A DNA stretch of 64,000 bases from Cupriavidus taiwanensis (GCF_900249755.1 NZ_LT976853.1:62001-126000); one strand, 5' to 3'; counted from the first letter of the stretch, positions 1 to 8,686 are shown. The notes: a model not told the origin generated them from the sequence alone. Program-made: numbers and translations.

Positions 1-328
1 CGAGCGCCACCACGTCGAAGCGGCATGGCGGCACCCGCGCCAGCGTGGCCAGGTAGTGCCCGGCCGCCAGCAGCACGCGCCGCTGCTTGGCCGGCGTGAT
101 GCTGGCCGCGGCGCCGCCGAAGCCGCGCCCGCTGCGCTGGCGCACCTCGACGAACACCAGCGTGCCGTCCGGCGCGCGCATCACCAGGTCGATCTCGCCG
201 CCTTTGCAGCGATAATTGCGGACCACGGGCTCCAGGCCCTGGCCTCGCAAGTGCGCCAGGGCCCGGTCCTCTGCCTGCGCCCCGCGTGCCTGCCGGCTCG
301 GCTCCTGCGTGGATTTGAATGATCGCAT
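1..328 (-). CDS. yraN: YraN/UPF0102 family endonuclease-like protein (C-terminus cut by window edge)
   Basis: The reading frame runs from an ATG at 328 to the left edge, so about 109 residues are visible and the C-terminus is missing. The N-terminus is [16 protein letters not shown]. It is followed by an [14 protein letters not shown] segment and the UPF0102 signature GGEIDLV followed by FVEVRQRSG. The Asp, Glu and Lys of that region belong to the Holliday-junction-resolvase-like nuclease fold of the family. The exact role of the family is not settled. It sits divergently from rsmI with only 18 bases between the two starts, an arrangement common in proteobacteria. Confidence in the family is high; function is by family only. 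Confidence 0.85.
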   Translation of the reverse strand, partial: MRSFKSTQEPSRQARGAQAEDRALAHLRGQGLEPVVRNYRCKGGEIDLVMRAPDGTLVFVEVRQRSGRGFGGAAASITPAKQRRVLLAAGHYLATLARVPPCRFDVVAL

Positions 329-346
329 CACCGGAAGTTCTCAAGC

Positions 347-1252
347 ATGAGTGACTGGATCTCCCTGGCGGCAAGCCAGTCGTACCCGGCCGGCACGCTG
401 TATGTCGTGGCCACGCCCATCGGCAATGTCGCCGACCTGTCGCTGCGCGCGCTGCACGTGCTGGGGCTGGCCGACGCCGTGGCCTGCGAAGACACCCGCA
501 ATACCGGCCAGCTGCTGTCGCGCGTCGGCCTGCAGCGCCCGCTGGTGGCGGTGCACGAGCACAACGAGCGCGAGGCCGCGGGCCGCATCGTCGAGCGCCT
601 GGCGGCGGGCGAGCGCATCGCCTATGTCTCGGACGCCGGCACGCCCGGCATCTCCGACCCCGGCGCGCGGCTGGTCGAGGCCGTGCGTGCCGCCGGCCAT
701 CCGGTGGTGCCGCTGCCCGGGCCCAGCGCAGCGGTGGCGGCGCTGTCGGTGGCAGGCGACCTGCTCGACGCCGGCGCGGGCCGCTTCACCTTCGCCGGCT
801 TCCTGCCGCCCAAGCCCAAGGCCCGCGCCGAGGCCATCGCCCGCCTGGCGGCGCTGGACCACGCCTGGGTCTGCTACGAGGCGCCCCACCGCATCGCCGA
901 CACGCTTGCCGCGCTGGCGGCGGGCCTGCCCGGCGAGCGGCGGCTGCTGGTCGGGCGCGAACTGACCAAGCTGTTCGAGGACATCGCGGTGTTGCCGGTG
1001 GCGCAGGCGCCGGCCTGGCTGGCGGCAGACCCGAACCGGGCCAGGGGCGAATTCGTGCTGGTGGTGGAAGGGGCCGGCAGCGCCGCCGCCGATGGCCTGC
1101 CGGATGCCGAAGCGCAGCGCGTGCTGTCGCTGCTGCTGGCCGAATTGCCGGCCAAGCGCGCCGCCAAGCTGGCAGCCGCGATCACGGGCGCTGGCACCGA
1201 CGCGCTGTATCAACTGGCGCTGGCGCAGCGTGCCGGCGACGCCGACGATTGA
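347..1252 (+). CDS. rsmI: 16S rRNA (cytidine(1402)-2'-O)-methyltransferase RsmI
   Basis: This 301-residue protein is the SAM-dependent enzyme that methylates the 2'-OH of C1402 in the ribosomal decoding centre. Visible family motifs are TPIGNVADLS (about residues 23-32), ACEDTRNTGQLL (about 46-57), YVSDAGTPGISDPG and PGPSAAVAAL, which form the tetrapyrrole-methylase-like SAM pocket. VGRELTKLFE lies in the C-terminal half. The length is normal for the family. The gene is divergent from yraN, so the two starts share a very short promoter region. The downstream rlpA gene is convergent. Confidence 0.96.
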   Translation: MSDWISLAASQSYPAGTLYVVATPIGNVADLSLRALHVLGLADAVACEDTRNTGQLLSRVGLQRPLVAVHEHNEREAAGRIVERLAAGERIAYVSDAGTPGISDPGARLVEAVRAAGHPVVPLPGPSAAVAALSVAGDLLDAGAGRFTFAGFLPPKPKARAEAIARLAALDHAWVCYEAPHRIADTLAALAAGLPGERRLLVGRELTKLFEDIAVLPVAQAPAWLAADPNRARGEFVLVVEGAGSAAADGLPDAEAQRVLSLLLAELPAKRAAKLAAAITGAGTDALYQLALAQRAGDADD

Positions 1253-1342
1253 TGCCGCGGCTCGCGCGCAAGCGCGGGCCGGCTGGTGGGAATGTAAGGG
1301 GAAGGTATCAGCGCGCGGCGGCATGCGGCAGCGCTGGCCCGG

Positions 1343-2110
1343 TCAGCGGCGCTTGCGCTTGACGGACTTGCCGCTGGCCTTGCCGGCCTTGCCCGACTTG
1401 GCGGGCGCCAGCGAATTGGCCAGTTCCGGCACGGACACGTCGTCATCGCCGCTGCCGTCGCCGGCCTCGGTGCCGCCGGCATCCACCTGCGGGCCCAGCG
1501 CGGCCACTTCGGTGCGGGTCAGGCGGCGGATCTCGACGTTGGTGGCGCCGCGCTCGACAAAGCCCAGGCGGCGCGCGGCGCCGTACGACACATCCAGCAC
1601 GCGGTTGCCGTGGTAGGGCCCGCGGTCATTGATGCGCAGCACCGCGACCTTGTTGTTGCGCAGGTTGCGCACCAGCACCCAGCTGTCCAGCGGCAGCGAC
1701 GGATGCGCCGCGGTCATGGCGCGCATGTCGAAGCGTTCGCCGTTGGCGGTCTTGCGGCCATGGAAGCCCTTGCCGTACCACGAGGCCACGCCGCGCTGCT
1801 CGAACGTGCCGATGTCGGCGCGCAGGCCTTCGAGCGAGTTGCCGCTGCGGCCTTCGTCGGGGTCATAGCCGAACAGGTTCCAGCTGCCGGTGTCGGGCGC
1901 GCGCGCGGACGGCTTGTTCTCGGCGCGTTCGGTCCGGGCCGGCTTGCCGTTTTTTGCCGCGCGCGTGGGCACGGCATCGCTTGCGTCGGTGCCGGCGATA
2001 TCGCTTTCCGGAGGCGTGGCACAAGCGGCCAGCACCACGGCGCATGCGGTGCATGCGCCGAGCTTGGCCAGCCGTTGCCAGCGCTTGGTGAGAGCGGAGA
2101 TCCGTAACAT
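1343..2110 (-). CDS. rlpA: RlpA-like lipoprotein (double-psi beta-barrel)
   Basis: The protein has 255 residues. A lipoprotein signal (VVLAACATP, lipid-anchored Cys about residue 29) is followed by a low-complexity linker. The RlpA double-psi beta-barrel spans about residues 105-195, with GVASWYGKGFHGRKTANGE and VRINDRGPY-like (here VLRINDRGPYHGNRVLDVS) motifs including the catalytic-type Asp. Family members are septal or rare lipoproteins, some acting as lytic transglycosylases on denuded glycan. I see no C-terminal SPOR domain. The protein instead ends in a strongly basic Lys/Arg tail, so septal targeting by SPOR is not expected. Upstream are two overlapping palindromes (2161-2182). Confidence 0.88.
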   Translation of the reverse strand: MLRISALTKRWQRLAKLGACTACAVVLAACATPPESDIAGTDASDAVPTRAAKNGKPARTERAENKPSARAPDTGSWNLFGYDPDEGRSGNSLEGLRADIGTFEQRGVASWYGKGFHGRKTANGERFDMRAMTAAHPSLPLDSWVLVRNLRNNKVAVLRINDRGPYHGNRVLDVSYGAARRLGFVERGATNVEIRRLTRTEVAALGPQVDAGGTEAGDGSGDDDVSVPELANSLAPAKSGKAGKASGKSVKRKRR

Positions 2111-2160
2111 GGGCGGCAGTCTAACATTGACTGTTTGGGACTATCTCTTTCAATTTGTTA

Positions 2161-2182
2161 CGAAATCTGTGCGATTTCGCAC
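2161..2182. promoter_or_regulatory. Overlapping palindromes between rlpA and an MBL hydrolase gene
   Basis: Two overlapping inverted repeats are visible: CGAAATC-TGTGC-GATTTCG (2161-2179) and GTGCGA-TT-TCGCAC (2169-2182). They lie about 50 bases upstream of rlpA, in an AT-richer stretch of the divergent rlpA/MBL promoter region. There is no T tract, so a terminator is unlikely. A protein-binding site is possible but no known regulator is recognised. For the MBL gene, a TACAAT at 2307-2312 could be a -10 element, but no clear -35 was found. Confidence 0.4.
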
Positions 2183-2381
2183 GATCGGGGCCTAACTGGC
2201 CGGAATCCCGCTTGTGGCAAGGGATTCAGGCCCCTGTGGCACGACGCCGGCCGGGTAGTCGATTCGTCACACCGATCGCGCCGGGCCTGCCCAACGTCCC
2301 CGGCGCTACAATGCTGGGCACCGCCGCCGATCGCGCCGCCAAGACGCCTGGGCCGGCACGCGCCGGCCAGACAAGACCTCC

Positions 2382-3032
2382 ATGAAAGCCCTGCTCATTC
2401 CCGTCACGCCCTTCCAGCAGAACTGCTCGCTGCTGATCGATGAAAGCACCGGCACCGCCGCGGTCTGCGATCCCGGCGGCGACCTCGACCGCATCCGCGC
2501 GGCGGTGAAAGAGCAAGGCGTCACGCTGGAAAAGATTTTCCTGACGCACGGCCACGTCGATCACTGCGCGGGCGCCGCGGCGCTGTCGCGCGAACTGGGT
2601 ATCCCGATCGAGGGCCCGCAGCAGGACGAGCGCTTCTGGATCGAGCAGCTGCCCGAGCAGACGCGCCGCTTCGGCTTCGGCCATGCCGAGAGCTTCGAGC
2701 CCGACCGCTGGCTCGAGAACGGCGACACCGTGCAGTTCGGCAACGAGACCCTGGAGGTCTACCACTGCCCCGGCCATACCCCGGGCCATGTGGTGTTCTT
2801 CTCGCGCCCCAACCGGCTGGCCGTGGTTGGCGACGTGCTGTTCGCCGGGTCGATCGGCCGTACCGACTTCCCGCGCGGCAACCACGCCGACCTGATCCGC
2901 TCGATCCGCACGCGGCTGTGGCCGCTGGGCGAGGACGTGACCTTTATCCCGGGGCACGGCCCGGTCTCGACCTTCGGCGAGGAGCGCCGCAACAACCCGT
3001 TCGTCGCCGATCACGTGGTCGAGGCGGGCTGA
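2382..3032 (+). CDS. MBL-fold hydrolase, YcbL/glyoxalase II-like
   Basis: This 216-residue metallo-beta-lactamase-fold protein has the complete zinc motif THGHVDH at residues 55-61. Further ligands are in CPGHTPGH, in [13 protein letters not shown] and in the final IPGHGP. The size and SIGRTDFP motif match the short YcbL-type glyoxalase II proteins, which hydrolyse S-lactoylglutathione-like thioesters in the cytosol. The C-terminal glutathione-binding domain of classical GloB is absent, so the natural thioester is uncertain. The next gene starts only 4 bases after the stop, so the two are probably cotranscribed. Confidence 0.88.
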   Translation: MKALLIPVTPFQQNCSLLIDESTGTAAVCDPGGDLDRIRAAVKEQGVTLEKIFLTHGHVDHCAGAAALSRELGIPIEGPQQDERFWIEQLPEQTRRFGFGHAESFEPDRWLENGDTVQFGNETLEVYHCPGHTPGHVVFFSRPNRLAVVGDVLFAGSIGRTDFPRGNHADLIRSIRTRLWPLGEDVTFIPGHGPVSTFGEERRNNPFVADHVVEAG

Positions 3033-3036
3033 GGCC

Positions 3037-3693
3037 ATGGCCAAGCGACAGGCGCCCGACACCCGTCCCGATATCTACGTCAGCACCGACGTCGAGGCCG
3101 ACGGCCCGATCCCGGGCCCGCACTCGATGCTGTCTTTCGCCTCGGTGGCGATGCTGGCGGACAAGACCGTGCTGGGCACCTTCTCGGCCAACCTCGAAAC
3201 CCTGCCCGGCGCCGCCGGCCATCCGGTGCAGATGCAGTGGTGGCAAACCCAGCCCGAAGCCTGGAGCGCCTGCCGGCGCGACCCGCAGCGCCCCGAGGAC
3301 GCCATGGTGCGCTACGTCGAATGGGTCGAGGCCCTGCCCGGCAAGCCGGTCTTCGTCGCCTTTCCGGCGGGCTTCGATTTCACCTGGATGTTCTGGTACA
3401 TGATGCGCTTCGCCGGGCGCTCGCCGTTCGGCTGGGCCGCGCTCGACGTCAAGACGCTGGGCTTCGCGCTGACCGGGCGGCCCTATCGCAAGACCGTCAA
3501 GGCGGCCTTTCCGGCGGGATGGATGGATCCGCTGCCGCACACGCACGTGGCGCTCGACGATGCGATGGAACAGGGCGCGCTGTTCTGCAACATGCTGGCC
3601 ACGCTGCGCGAGCGTGAAGCGGCGCTGGCGGCGCTGGCGCCGGCTCAGGCCGCTGACGCAAGCGTGCCCTCACCTCCTGCGTCCCAGTCCTGA
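3037..3693 (+). CDS. DEDD-superfamily 3'-5' exonuclease-like protein
   Basis: This 218-residue protein opens with [19 protein letters not shown], carrying the first acidic pair (Asp, Glu) of the DEDD exonuclease fold. It continues with FAGFDFTW-like sequence (here [14 protein letters not shown]), supplying another acidic position. It ends the core with [13 protein letters not shown], which fits the last His-x-Asp motif. This spacing resembles RNase T/exoribonuclease-like families. Substrate is unknown. The 4-base gap to the upstream MBL gene suggests an operon. I infer nuclease activity from the motifs only. Confidence 0.75.
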   Translation: MAKRQAPDTRPDIYVSTDVEADGPIPGPHSMLSFASVAMLADKTVLGTFSANLETLPGAAGHPVQMQWWQTQPEAWSACRRDPQRPEDAMVRYVEWVEALPGKPVFVAFPAGFDFTWMFWYMMRFAGRSPFGWAALDVKTLGFALTGRPYRKTVKAAFPAGWMDPLPHTHVALDDAMEQGALFCNMLATLREREAALAALAPAQAADASVPSPPASQS

Positions 3694-3899
3694 TCGTTCA
3701 TTGCGCCGCGTCAAGCGCGGCGGCATGTCCCTTGCAGGCCCGCGCTCGCATCTGGCGCCAGCCCGGCTATAGTAGAAGCGGATATGGCGTTACCGGGCGA
3801 AACGAGCCATGACTAACCGGCGCACTTGCGCAGCCACGCCATATGCCGTTTGAGCCATCTTGCCCGGACCGCGCGGCGCCTGCCGAGGAGGTGTCGATC

Positions 3900-4127
3900 A
3901 TGCGTTTCCCTACCGACCTGCACTTGAGAGACCTGGCTGGCCGGATCCATTGGCCGCATGCCACGCGGGACGCCACGCCCATTACCCATCGCCATTCCTC
4001 GGATGAGGACGCCGAAGTCGCCAAGGCCACGCTCTACGTCAGCACCGTGACGCTGGTGGTGCTGCTGGTGGTGCTGGCGGCCATCGCTTTCGGTCAGGAG
4101 GCCATGCACTGGCTGGGTGTTCATTAG
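3900..4127 (+). CDS. Small single-span membrane protein, unknown function
   Basis: This is a 75-residue protein with a soluble His-rich N-terminal half and one hydrophobic segment near the C-terminus (about residues 45-66, YVSTVTLVVLLVVLAAIAF). I chose the ATG at 3900 over an upstream in-frame ATG at 3843 because a strong GAGGAGGT (3885-3892) sits 7 bases before it. TATAGT at 3768-3773 could be the -10 element, without a convincing -35. A Rho-independent terminator follows at 4164-4197. Nothing more specific can be said about its function. Confidence 0.62.
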   Translation: MRFPTDLHLRDLAGRIHWPHATRDATPITHRHSSDEDAEVAKATLYVSTVTLVVLLVVLAAIAFGQEAMHWLGVH

Positions 4128-4163
4128 ACGACCCGCCTGAAGCAGACTGCCTCGCAGACCGGG

Positions 4164-4197
4164 CCGGCCCCCACACACCGTGGGGGCCGGTTTTATT
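4164..4197 (+). terminator. Rho-independent terminator
   Basis: There is an 11-bp perfect stem, CCGGCCCCCAC / GTGGGGGCCGG (4164-4174 with 4180-4190), a 5-base loop, then TTTTATTT. It ends the small membrane protein transcript, and the convergent arsC-like gene ends just beyond it. Confidence 0.9.
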
Positions 4198-4557
4198 TCA
4201 GGCCAGCAGCGGCGCGACGTTCTCGGGCGGGCGCCCGATCGCGGCGCGGCGGTTGCGCACCACCACCGGGCGCTGCAGCAGGATCGGGTTGTCGGCCACG
4301 GCGGCCAGCAGCTCGGCGTCGGTCAGGCCGGGGTCGGCCAGGCCCAGCTCGGCGTACGGCGCTTCGTTGTCGCGCAGCATCTCGCGCACCGGCACGCCCA
4401 GCAGCGTGTGCAACTGGCGCAGCGTCGACAGCGACGGCGGATCCTTCAGGTACTCCACGATCTCCACCGGTTCTCCCAGCCGCCCGGCGGCGGCCTGGAC
4501 CAGGGCGAGGGTCTCGCGCGACTTGGAGCAGCGGGGGTTGTGGTAGATGGTGATCAT
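4198..4557 (-). CDS. arsC: ArsC-family (glutaredoxin-coupled) arsenate reductase-like protein
   Basis: This is a 119-residue thioredoxin-fold protein. The N-terminal HNPRCSKSR places the catalytic Cys at residue 10 as in ArsC of plasmid R773, and NPILLQRPVVV carries the conserved cis-Pro region. It is shorter than R773 ArsC (141 residues), resembling chromosomal ArsC/YffB-type proteins. It stands alone with no arsR, arsB or acr3 beside it, so a housekeeping disulfide or thiol reductase role is as likely as true arsenate resistance. Confidence 0.8.
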   Translation of the reverse strand: MITIYHNPRCSKSRETLALVQAAAGRLGEPVEIVEYLKDPPSLSTLRQLHTLLGVPVREMLRDNEAPYAELGLADPGLTDAELLAAVADNPILLQRPVVVRNRRAAIGRPPENVAPLLA

Positions 4558-4731
4558 GGCAGGTCCTTTCTTGTCATGGCCGCGCCCCGCGGCGGGGCGT
4601 CGGCACTCATGTGGTGCAAATCAAGCCGCACTATATACAAGACCACGGCCGCCGCGCAGCATCATCCGATGACTGTCCGCCGGCACGCATCCTGCGTTGT
4701 ACCGGCTTCCTGCCCCCAGGCGCCATTTCCG

Positions 4732-5325
4732 ATGACCTCCCTTCCTGTTCCCGCCACCGGCCCACGCAGCCAGGGCACGCGCCAACCCCGCCCCGCCTTT
4801 ACGCTGCGCGACGCCACCCGCGCCGACATTGCCGCCATCCACGCCATCTACGCCCACCACGTGCAGCACGGGCGCGCCTCGTTCGAGGAAGTGCCGCCGG
4901 GCGTCGACGAGATGCAGCTGCGTTTTGCCGAAGTGCGCCGCAAGGGGCTGCCCTACCTGGTCGCCGAGCGCGACGGCGAGGTGCTGGGCTACGCCTATGC
5001 CTCGGCCTATCGCGCGCGCAGCGCCTACCGCTTCGCCATCGAAGACTCGATCTATATCGACCACCGCCACGTTGGCGAAGGCCTGGGCCAGGCGTTGCTG
5101 GCCGAGCTGATCGCGCGCTGCGAAACCGGCCCGTGGCGCCAGATGGTCGCCGTGATCGCGTGCACCGCCGGCGGCGAAGGCGCAGGCTCGATCGCCGTGC
5201 ATGAACGGCTGGGCTTCCGCACCGTCGGCCGGCTGGAGGCGGTGGGGTTCAAGCATGGCCAGTGGATCGACACGGTGCTGATGCAGCGGGTGCTGGGCGC
5301 GGGGGCGGCGACGCTGCCGGTGTAG
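4732..5325 (+). CDS. GNAT N-acetyltransferase, phosphinothricin acetyltransferase-like
   Basis: The frame is open from 4180, but family similarity begins just after the ATG at 4732, giving 197 residues. After a Pro-rich leader comes FTLRDATRADIAAIHAIYAH, typical of the PAT/Bar group. Next are YAYASAYRARSAYRFAIEDS, then the acetyl-CoA-binding loop HVGEGLGQALL (a variant of R/Q-x-x-G-x-G/A), and VHERLGFRTVG near the end. Such enzymes acetylate phosphinothricin, methionine sulfoximine or similar amino acids. The real substrate is not deducible here. It is transcribed divergently from the ArsC-like gene. Confidence 0.86.
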   Translation: MTSLPVPATGPRSQGTRQPRPAFTLRDATRADIAAIHAIYAHHVQHGRASFEEVPPGVDEMQLRFAEVRRKGLPYLVAERDGEVLGYAYASAYRARSAYRFAIEDSIYIDHRHVGEGLGQALLAELIARCETGPWRQMVAVIACTAGGEGAGSIAVHERLGFRTVGRLEAVGFKHGQWIDTVLMQRVLGAGAATLPV

Positions 5326-5422
5326 GCGGAATCGGCTGCGGCAAGTTCAGACGGGTCTTATCGACGTGCAGGTGTGGTGGCTTCGACAATGCCTATACTT
5401 TGTCATCACAAGGACACCGGAC

Positions 5423-5707
5423 ATGCTTGTGTCGGAAGAAACCACGTTCACCCTCACGCTGAACTCTCAATTGCGTGATGCATTCATCGCCGAGGCCGCA
5501 GCGGAAGGCCTGACCACCTCGCAAGTGGCCGAGGCTTTGATTCGTCAGTATCTCGCGCAGTGCCAGCAAGCCCGCGACGAGGAAGCCCTTTTTCAGCAGA
5601 TGGTCGAAGAGGGGCGCGCTTCGATGCGGGCGGGCATCGGCATATCGAACGAGCAGGTGGAAGCCGAATCCGCCGCCTGGTGTGCAGCGCTCTTGCGGCA
5701 GCCTTGA
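5423..5707 (+). CDS. Antitoxin, ribbon-helix-helix-like (type II TA)
   Basis: The 94-residue start is the ATG at 5423, with AAGGAC just upstream. An upstream in-frame ATG at 5366 lies across the likely promoter (TATACT at 5394-5399) and is less plausible. The segment TFTLTLNSQLRDAFIAEAAAEGLTTSQVAEALIR has the strand-helix-helix pattern of ParD/CopG DNA-binding domains. An acidic C-terminal half with EEALFQQMVEEGRAS probably wraps the toxin. The stop overlaps the toxin start, the usual tight coupling of TA pairs. The pair probably autorepresses its promoter. Confidence 0.78.
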   Translation: MLVSEETTFTLTLNSQLRDAFIAEAAAEGLTTSQVAEALIRQYLAQCQQARDEEALFQQMVEEGRASMRAGIGISNEQVEAESAAWCAALLRQP

Positions 5708-5976
5708 AGCTCATATGGACGCCACAGGCACTGCAACAACGTACAGCGATCCGGAGCTTCATCGCACAGCATGATCCGGTTGCCGCTGTCCGGATGGAAA
5801 AGCGGTTCAATGAGGCGGCTGCGCGGCTGCAGCAGTTCCCCGAACTCGGAACGGCGAGCCGCGCGGCCGGCGCTCGTGAGTACGTGGCGCACGAGCACTA
5901 CCGGCTGATTTACGAACTCAATGAAGGAGTCATCTGGATAATAGGAATCGCCCACACATCGCGACGTCCTTCCTAG
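5704..5976 (+). CDS. RelE/ParE-superfamily toxin (TTG start, overlapping the antitoxin)
   Basis: Reading from the TTG at 5704 gives a 90-residue protein beginning LKLIWTPQAL, the canonical ParE/RelE N-terminus (KLIWTPxAL). It continues with RMEKRFNEAAARLQQFPELGTASR, then the core strand REYVAHEHYRLIYEL and the final IIGIAHTSRRP. The TTG overlaps the antitoxin TGA (TTGA), so translation is coupled. A GTG at 5680 is an alternative start. Family toxins cleave ribosome-bound mRNA or poison gyrase, and which one cannot be told here. A strong terminator follows at 6021-6060. Confidence 0.78.
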   Translation: MKLIWTPQALQQRTAIRSFIAQHDPVAAVRMEKRFNEAAARLQQFPELGTASRAAGAREYVAHEHYRLIYELNEGVIWIIGIAHTSRRPS

Positions 5977-6020
5977 GCAGTCAGGACGATGATGGCAACC
6001 AGCCTGGCGAGTCCTTAAAC

Positions 6021-6060
6021 AAAGCAAAGCGCCACGGGAATCCCGTGGCGCTTTGCTTTT
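6021..6060. terminator. Bidirectional Rho-independent terminator
   Basis: There is a near-perfect 18-19 bp stem (6021-6039 with 6041-6059), AAAGCAAAGCGCCACGGG paired with its complement. It has A-rich and T-rich flanks, so it can act on both strands. It separates the toxin gene (+) from the convergent M20 peptidase gene (-). Confidence 0.92.
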
Positions 6061-6103
6061 GTATCGGCCAGCCGCCTGTTGGCGTGCCGGCAATTCATGA
6101 CCT

Positions 6104-7372
6104 TTACTTCATCAGATCCGACAGCGCCAGCGCCACCACCTTGGTGGCACGGTTCAGGTCGTTCAGGCGCAGGTTCTCGTCCGAGTTATGGCCGCGCGCC
6201 TCCATCAGCGTGCGCGGGCCGGCGCCGTACAGCACGGTGGGGATGCCGCGCTTGGTGTAGTGGCGGGCATCGGTGTACAGCGGCACGCCCTGCACCGGGA
6301 TCTCCACGCCGAACACCGACTCGGCACGGCTCTTCAGCGCGCCGATCAGCTTTTCCACGCCCGGCAGTTCCGACAGCGGCTCGGCCAGGATAATGCGCTC
6401 GACCTTCACTTCGATGCCCGGACGGTCCTTGGCGGCCTTCTCGACCACGGCGCGGATCTCGCCTTCGGCGTCGAAGCCGATCTCTTCGGGAATCATGCGG
6501 CGGTCGACACGGAAGGTCACCAGGTCGGGCACCACGTTGGTGTTGATGCCGCCCTTGATCAGGCCGACGTTCAGCGTGGCGGTGTCGATGCCCGGCACCT
6601 TGGACTTGCGCGTCGCCAGTTCCGCGCGCAGGCCGTAGATGGCTTGCAGGATGTGGGTGGCGGCCTCGATCGCGTCGACGCCGGTGTGCGGCATGGCGGC
6701 GTGGCCTTGCTTGCCCTTGACCGTCACCTCGACGTGCAGGCAGCCGTTGTGCGACGAGGTGATGCCGTACGAGAACCCGGCCGAGATCGCGTAGTCGGCC
6801 TTGCTAAGGTTGTTGTCCAGCAGGAACTTGGGACCGATGTCGCCGCCGGTCTCTTCGTCATAGGTGAACTGCAGCTCGACCGCGCCGTTGATCTTCGCGC
6901 CCTGCTTCTCGGCTTCCATCAGCGCCAGCACGGCGTAGGTGTAGGTGGCGAAGTCCGACTTGGACACCGCCACGCCGCGGCCGTACATGACCGGGCCGTG
7001 CTCGCTGTCGGCAATCTCGCCGCCGTACGGGTCCTTGGTCCAGCCCAGGCCCGGAGGGACCACGTCGCCGTGGGCATTCATGGCGATGGTCGGGCCGCCC
7101 GTGCCGAACTGCTTGCGCACGATCAGGTTGGTGGCGCTGATCATGCCGGCGGCCTTGACCAGCTCGTCGGGCACCTTGTGCGCCTCCACCGCGAAGCCCA
7201 GGCCCTCCAGCAGTTCTTTGGCGCGCTTGCCGTGCGCGTCGCAATCGCCGGCCGGGTTGTCCGAGGGCACCTTGACCAGTTCCGCCAGGAAGGCTTCCTG
7301 TTGCGGACGGTGCTGGTCGATGAACTGCGTCAGCGTGGTTTCAGTGGGGTTCATATTGTCTCGTGCGGTCAT
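6104..7372 (-). CDS. M20 family metallohydrolase (ArgE/DapE/carboxypeptidase G2-like)
   Basis: This 422-residue cytosolic zinc hydrolase has AMNAHGDVVPPG (first zinc His and catalytic Asp), then FTYDEETGGDIG (catalytic Glu and zinc Glu). The dimerisation domain is marked by KGKQGHAAMPHTGVDAIEA, and the C-terminal zinc His is in MEARGHNSDENL. The family removes N-acyl or peptide groups from amino acids. A second ATG six codons later (7354) is an equally possible start. It lies 57 bases downstream of the carbamoylase-type gene, so they form a two-gene operon divergent from the carrier at 9080. Substrate is unknown, probably an N-substituted acidic amino acid. Confidence 0.85.
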   Translation of the reverse strand: MTARDNMNPTETTLTQFIDQHRPQQEAFLAELVKVPSDNPAGDCDAHGKRAKELLEGLGFAVEAHKVPDELVKAAGMISATNLIVRKQFGTGGPTIAMNAHGDVVPPGLGWTKDPYGGEIADSEHGPVMYGRGVAVSKSDFATYTYAVLALMEAEKQGAKINGAVELQFTYDEETGGDIGPKFLLDNNLSKADYAISAGFSYGITSSHNGCLHVEVTVKGKQGHAAMPHTGVDAIEAATHILQAIYGLRAELATRKSKVPGIDTATLNVGLIKGGINTNVVPDLVTFRVDRRMIPEEIGFDAEGEIRAVVEKAAKDRPGIEVKVERIILAEPLSELPGVEKLIGALKSRAESVFGVEIPVQGVPLYTDARHYTKRGIPTVLYGAGPRTLMEARGHNSDENLRLNDLNRATKVVALALSDLMK

Positions 7373-7429
7373 GACTTGTTCTCTTAACTACGGAGGGGTT
7401 CGGGTGGGTTCCGGGGAATCTGCGCTGGC

Positions 7430-8686
7430 TTACTTCGGCAGCCGGAAGTGCTCGACGAAATCGCTGAACACGCGCGCGGACAGTGCGGCATCCTCGGCGG
7501 TCATGGTTTCGGTGGGATGGTGGCTGATGCCGCCGTTGCCGCAGCGCACGAACAGCATGGCGACATCGGCGATGGCGGCAATGGCCATGGCGTCGTGGCC
7601 GGCGCCCGACGGCAGGTGGCGCACCGGCACGCCCTGGCGGGCAATGGCGGCGGCCCATTGCTCTTGCAGCCACGGGGCGCAGGGAACGCTGCTGGCCTCG
7701 TGGGTCTTGCGGATCTGCGCGCGCACGTTGCGGCGCGCGCAGACGCGCTCGATTTCGGCCAGCACGTCATTGACGGCGGCCTCGCGCTCGGCGTCCTCGC
7801 CGGCGCGGATGTCGATGGAGAACACCGCGCGGCCCGGCACCACATTGGTGGCGCCGTTGGGCACGTTGAACTGGCCGACGGTGCCGACCAGGCCCGGCTT
7901 GCCGCCGCAGCGCTTCTCGATATACAGGCCGATCTCGGCGCCGGCCATGGCGGCATCGCGGCGCATGTCCATCGGCACGGTGCCGGCATGGCCGGCCAGG
8001 CCTTCCAGCTCGACCAGGAAGCGGGTCGCGCCGGAAATCGCGGTCACCACGCCCACCGGCAATCCTTCGTTGAGCAGCACCGGGCCCTGCTCGATATGGA
8101 CTTCGATAAAGGCCGCCACCTTGCTGCGGTCATGCCTGGCCGCGGGCAGCGCGTCGGCGTCGAAGCCGGCTTCGCGCATGACCTCGCGCATGGTCTTGCC
8201 GCTGTCGTCGACATTGTCCAGCACCTTGGTGTCGAAGGTGCCGGCGATGGCGCGGCTGCCGAGCAGCGTGGCCTTGAAGCGCACGCCCTCTTCCTCGGCG
8301 AAGCCCACCACCTCGAGCGCAAACGGGAAACGCTTGCCCTGCCGGTTCCATTCCGCCACGCAGGCGATCGGCAGGATCACGCCGAGGTTGCCGTCATAGC
8401 GGCCGGCGTCGCGCACGGTGTCGAAATGCGAGCCGGTCAGCAGCGCCGGCGCGTCCGGCGTGGTGCCCTCGTAGCGGCCGATCACGTTGCCGGCGGCATC
8501 GCGCCGCACCGTCATGCCGGCCTGCTGCATCCACTCGGTCAGCTGCGCGGCGGCACCGTGGTGGGCCTCGGTCAGGTAGGTGCGGGTGAGCATGCCGGGC
8601 TGCTCGGTGTGGGCGGCCAGGGCGTCGGCCCAGGCCATGATGCGCGTGCCAGTCTCTGCGGCGGACGGCGACGGATTTGCTGCCAT
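7430..8686 (-). CDS. Zn-dependent hydrolase, N-carbamoyl-amino acid hydrolase / allantoate amidohydrolase type
   Basis: The protein has 418 residues, starting at the ATG at 8686 behind AGGAGACACGC. Motifs of the M20 hydantoinase/carbamoylase branch are GSHFDTVRDAGRYDGNLGV, GFAEEEGVRF, EVHIEQGPVL, GLAGHAGTVPMDMRRDA and PSGAGHDAMA. The residues bind two metals and the ureido substrate. Allantoate amidohydrolase, ureidoglycolate- and N-carbamoyl-L-amino-acid hydrolases share this pattern. No allantoinase, hydantoinase or urease genes are nearby. With the dicarboxylate-type carrier across the divergent promoter, an N-carbamoyl or ureido derivative of a C4/C5 acid is a fair guess. Confidence 0.85.
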   Translation of the reverse strand: MAANPSPSAAETGTRIMAWADALAAHTEQPGMLTRTYLTEAHHGAAAQLTEWMQQAGMTVRRDAAGNVIGRYEGTTPDAPALLTGSHFDTVRDAGRYDGNLGVILPIACVAEWNRQGKRFPFALEVVGFAEEEGVRFKATLLGSRAIAGTFDTKVLDNVDDSGKTMREVMREAGFDADALPAARHDRSKVAAFIEVHIEQGPVLLNEGLPVGVVTAISGATRFLVELEGLAGHAGTVPMDMRRDAAMAGAEIGLYIEKRCGGKPGLVGTVGQFNVPNGATNVVPGRAVFSIDIRAGEDAEREAAVNDVLAEIERVCARRNVRAQIRKTHEASSVPCAPWLQEQWAAAIARQGVPVRHLPSGAGHDAMAIAAIADVAMLFVRCGNGGISHHPTETMTAEDAALSARVFSDFVEHFRLPK

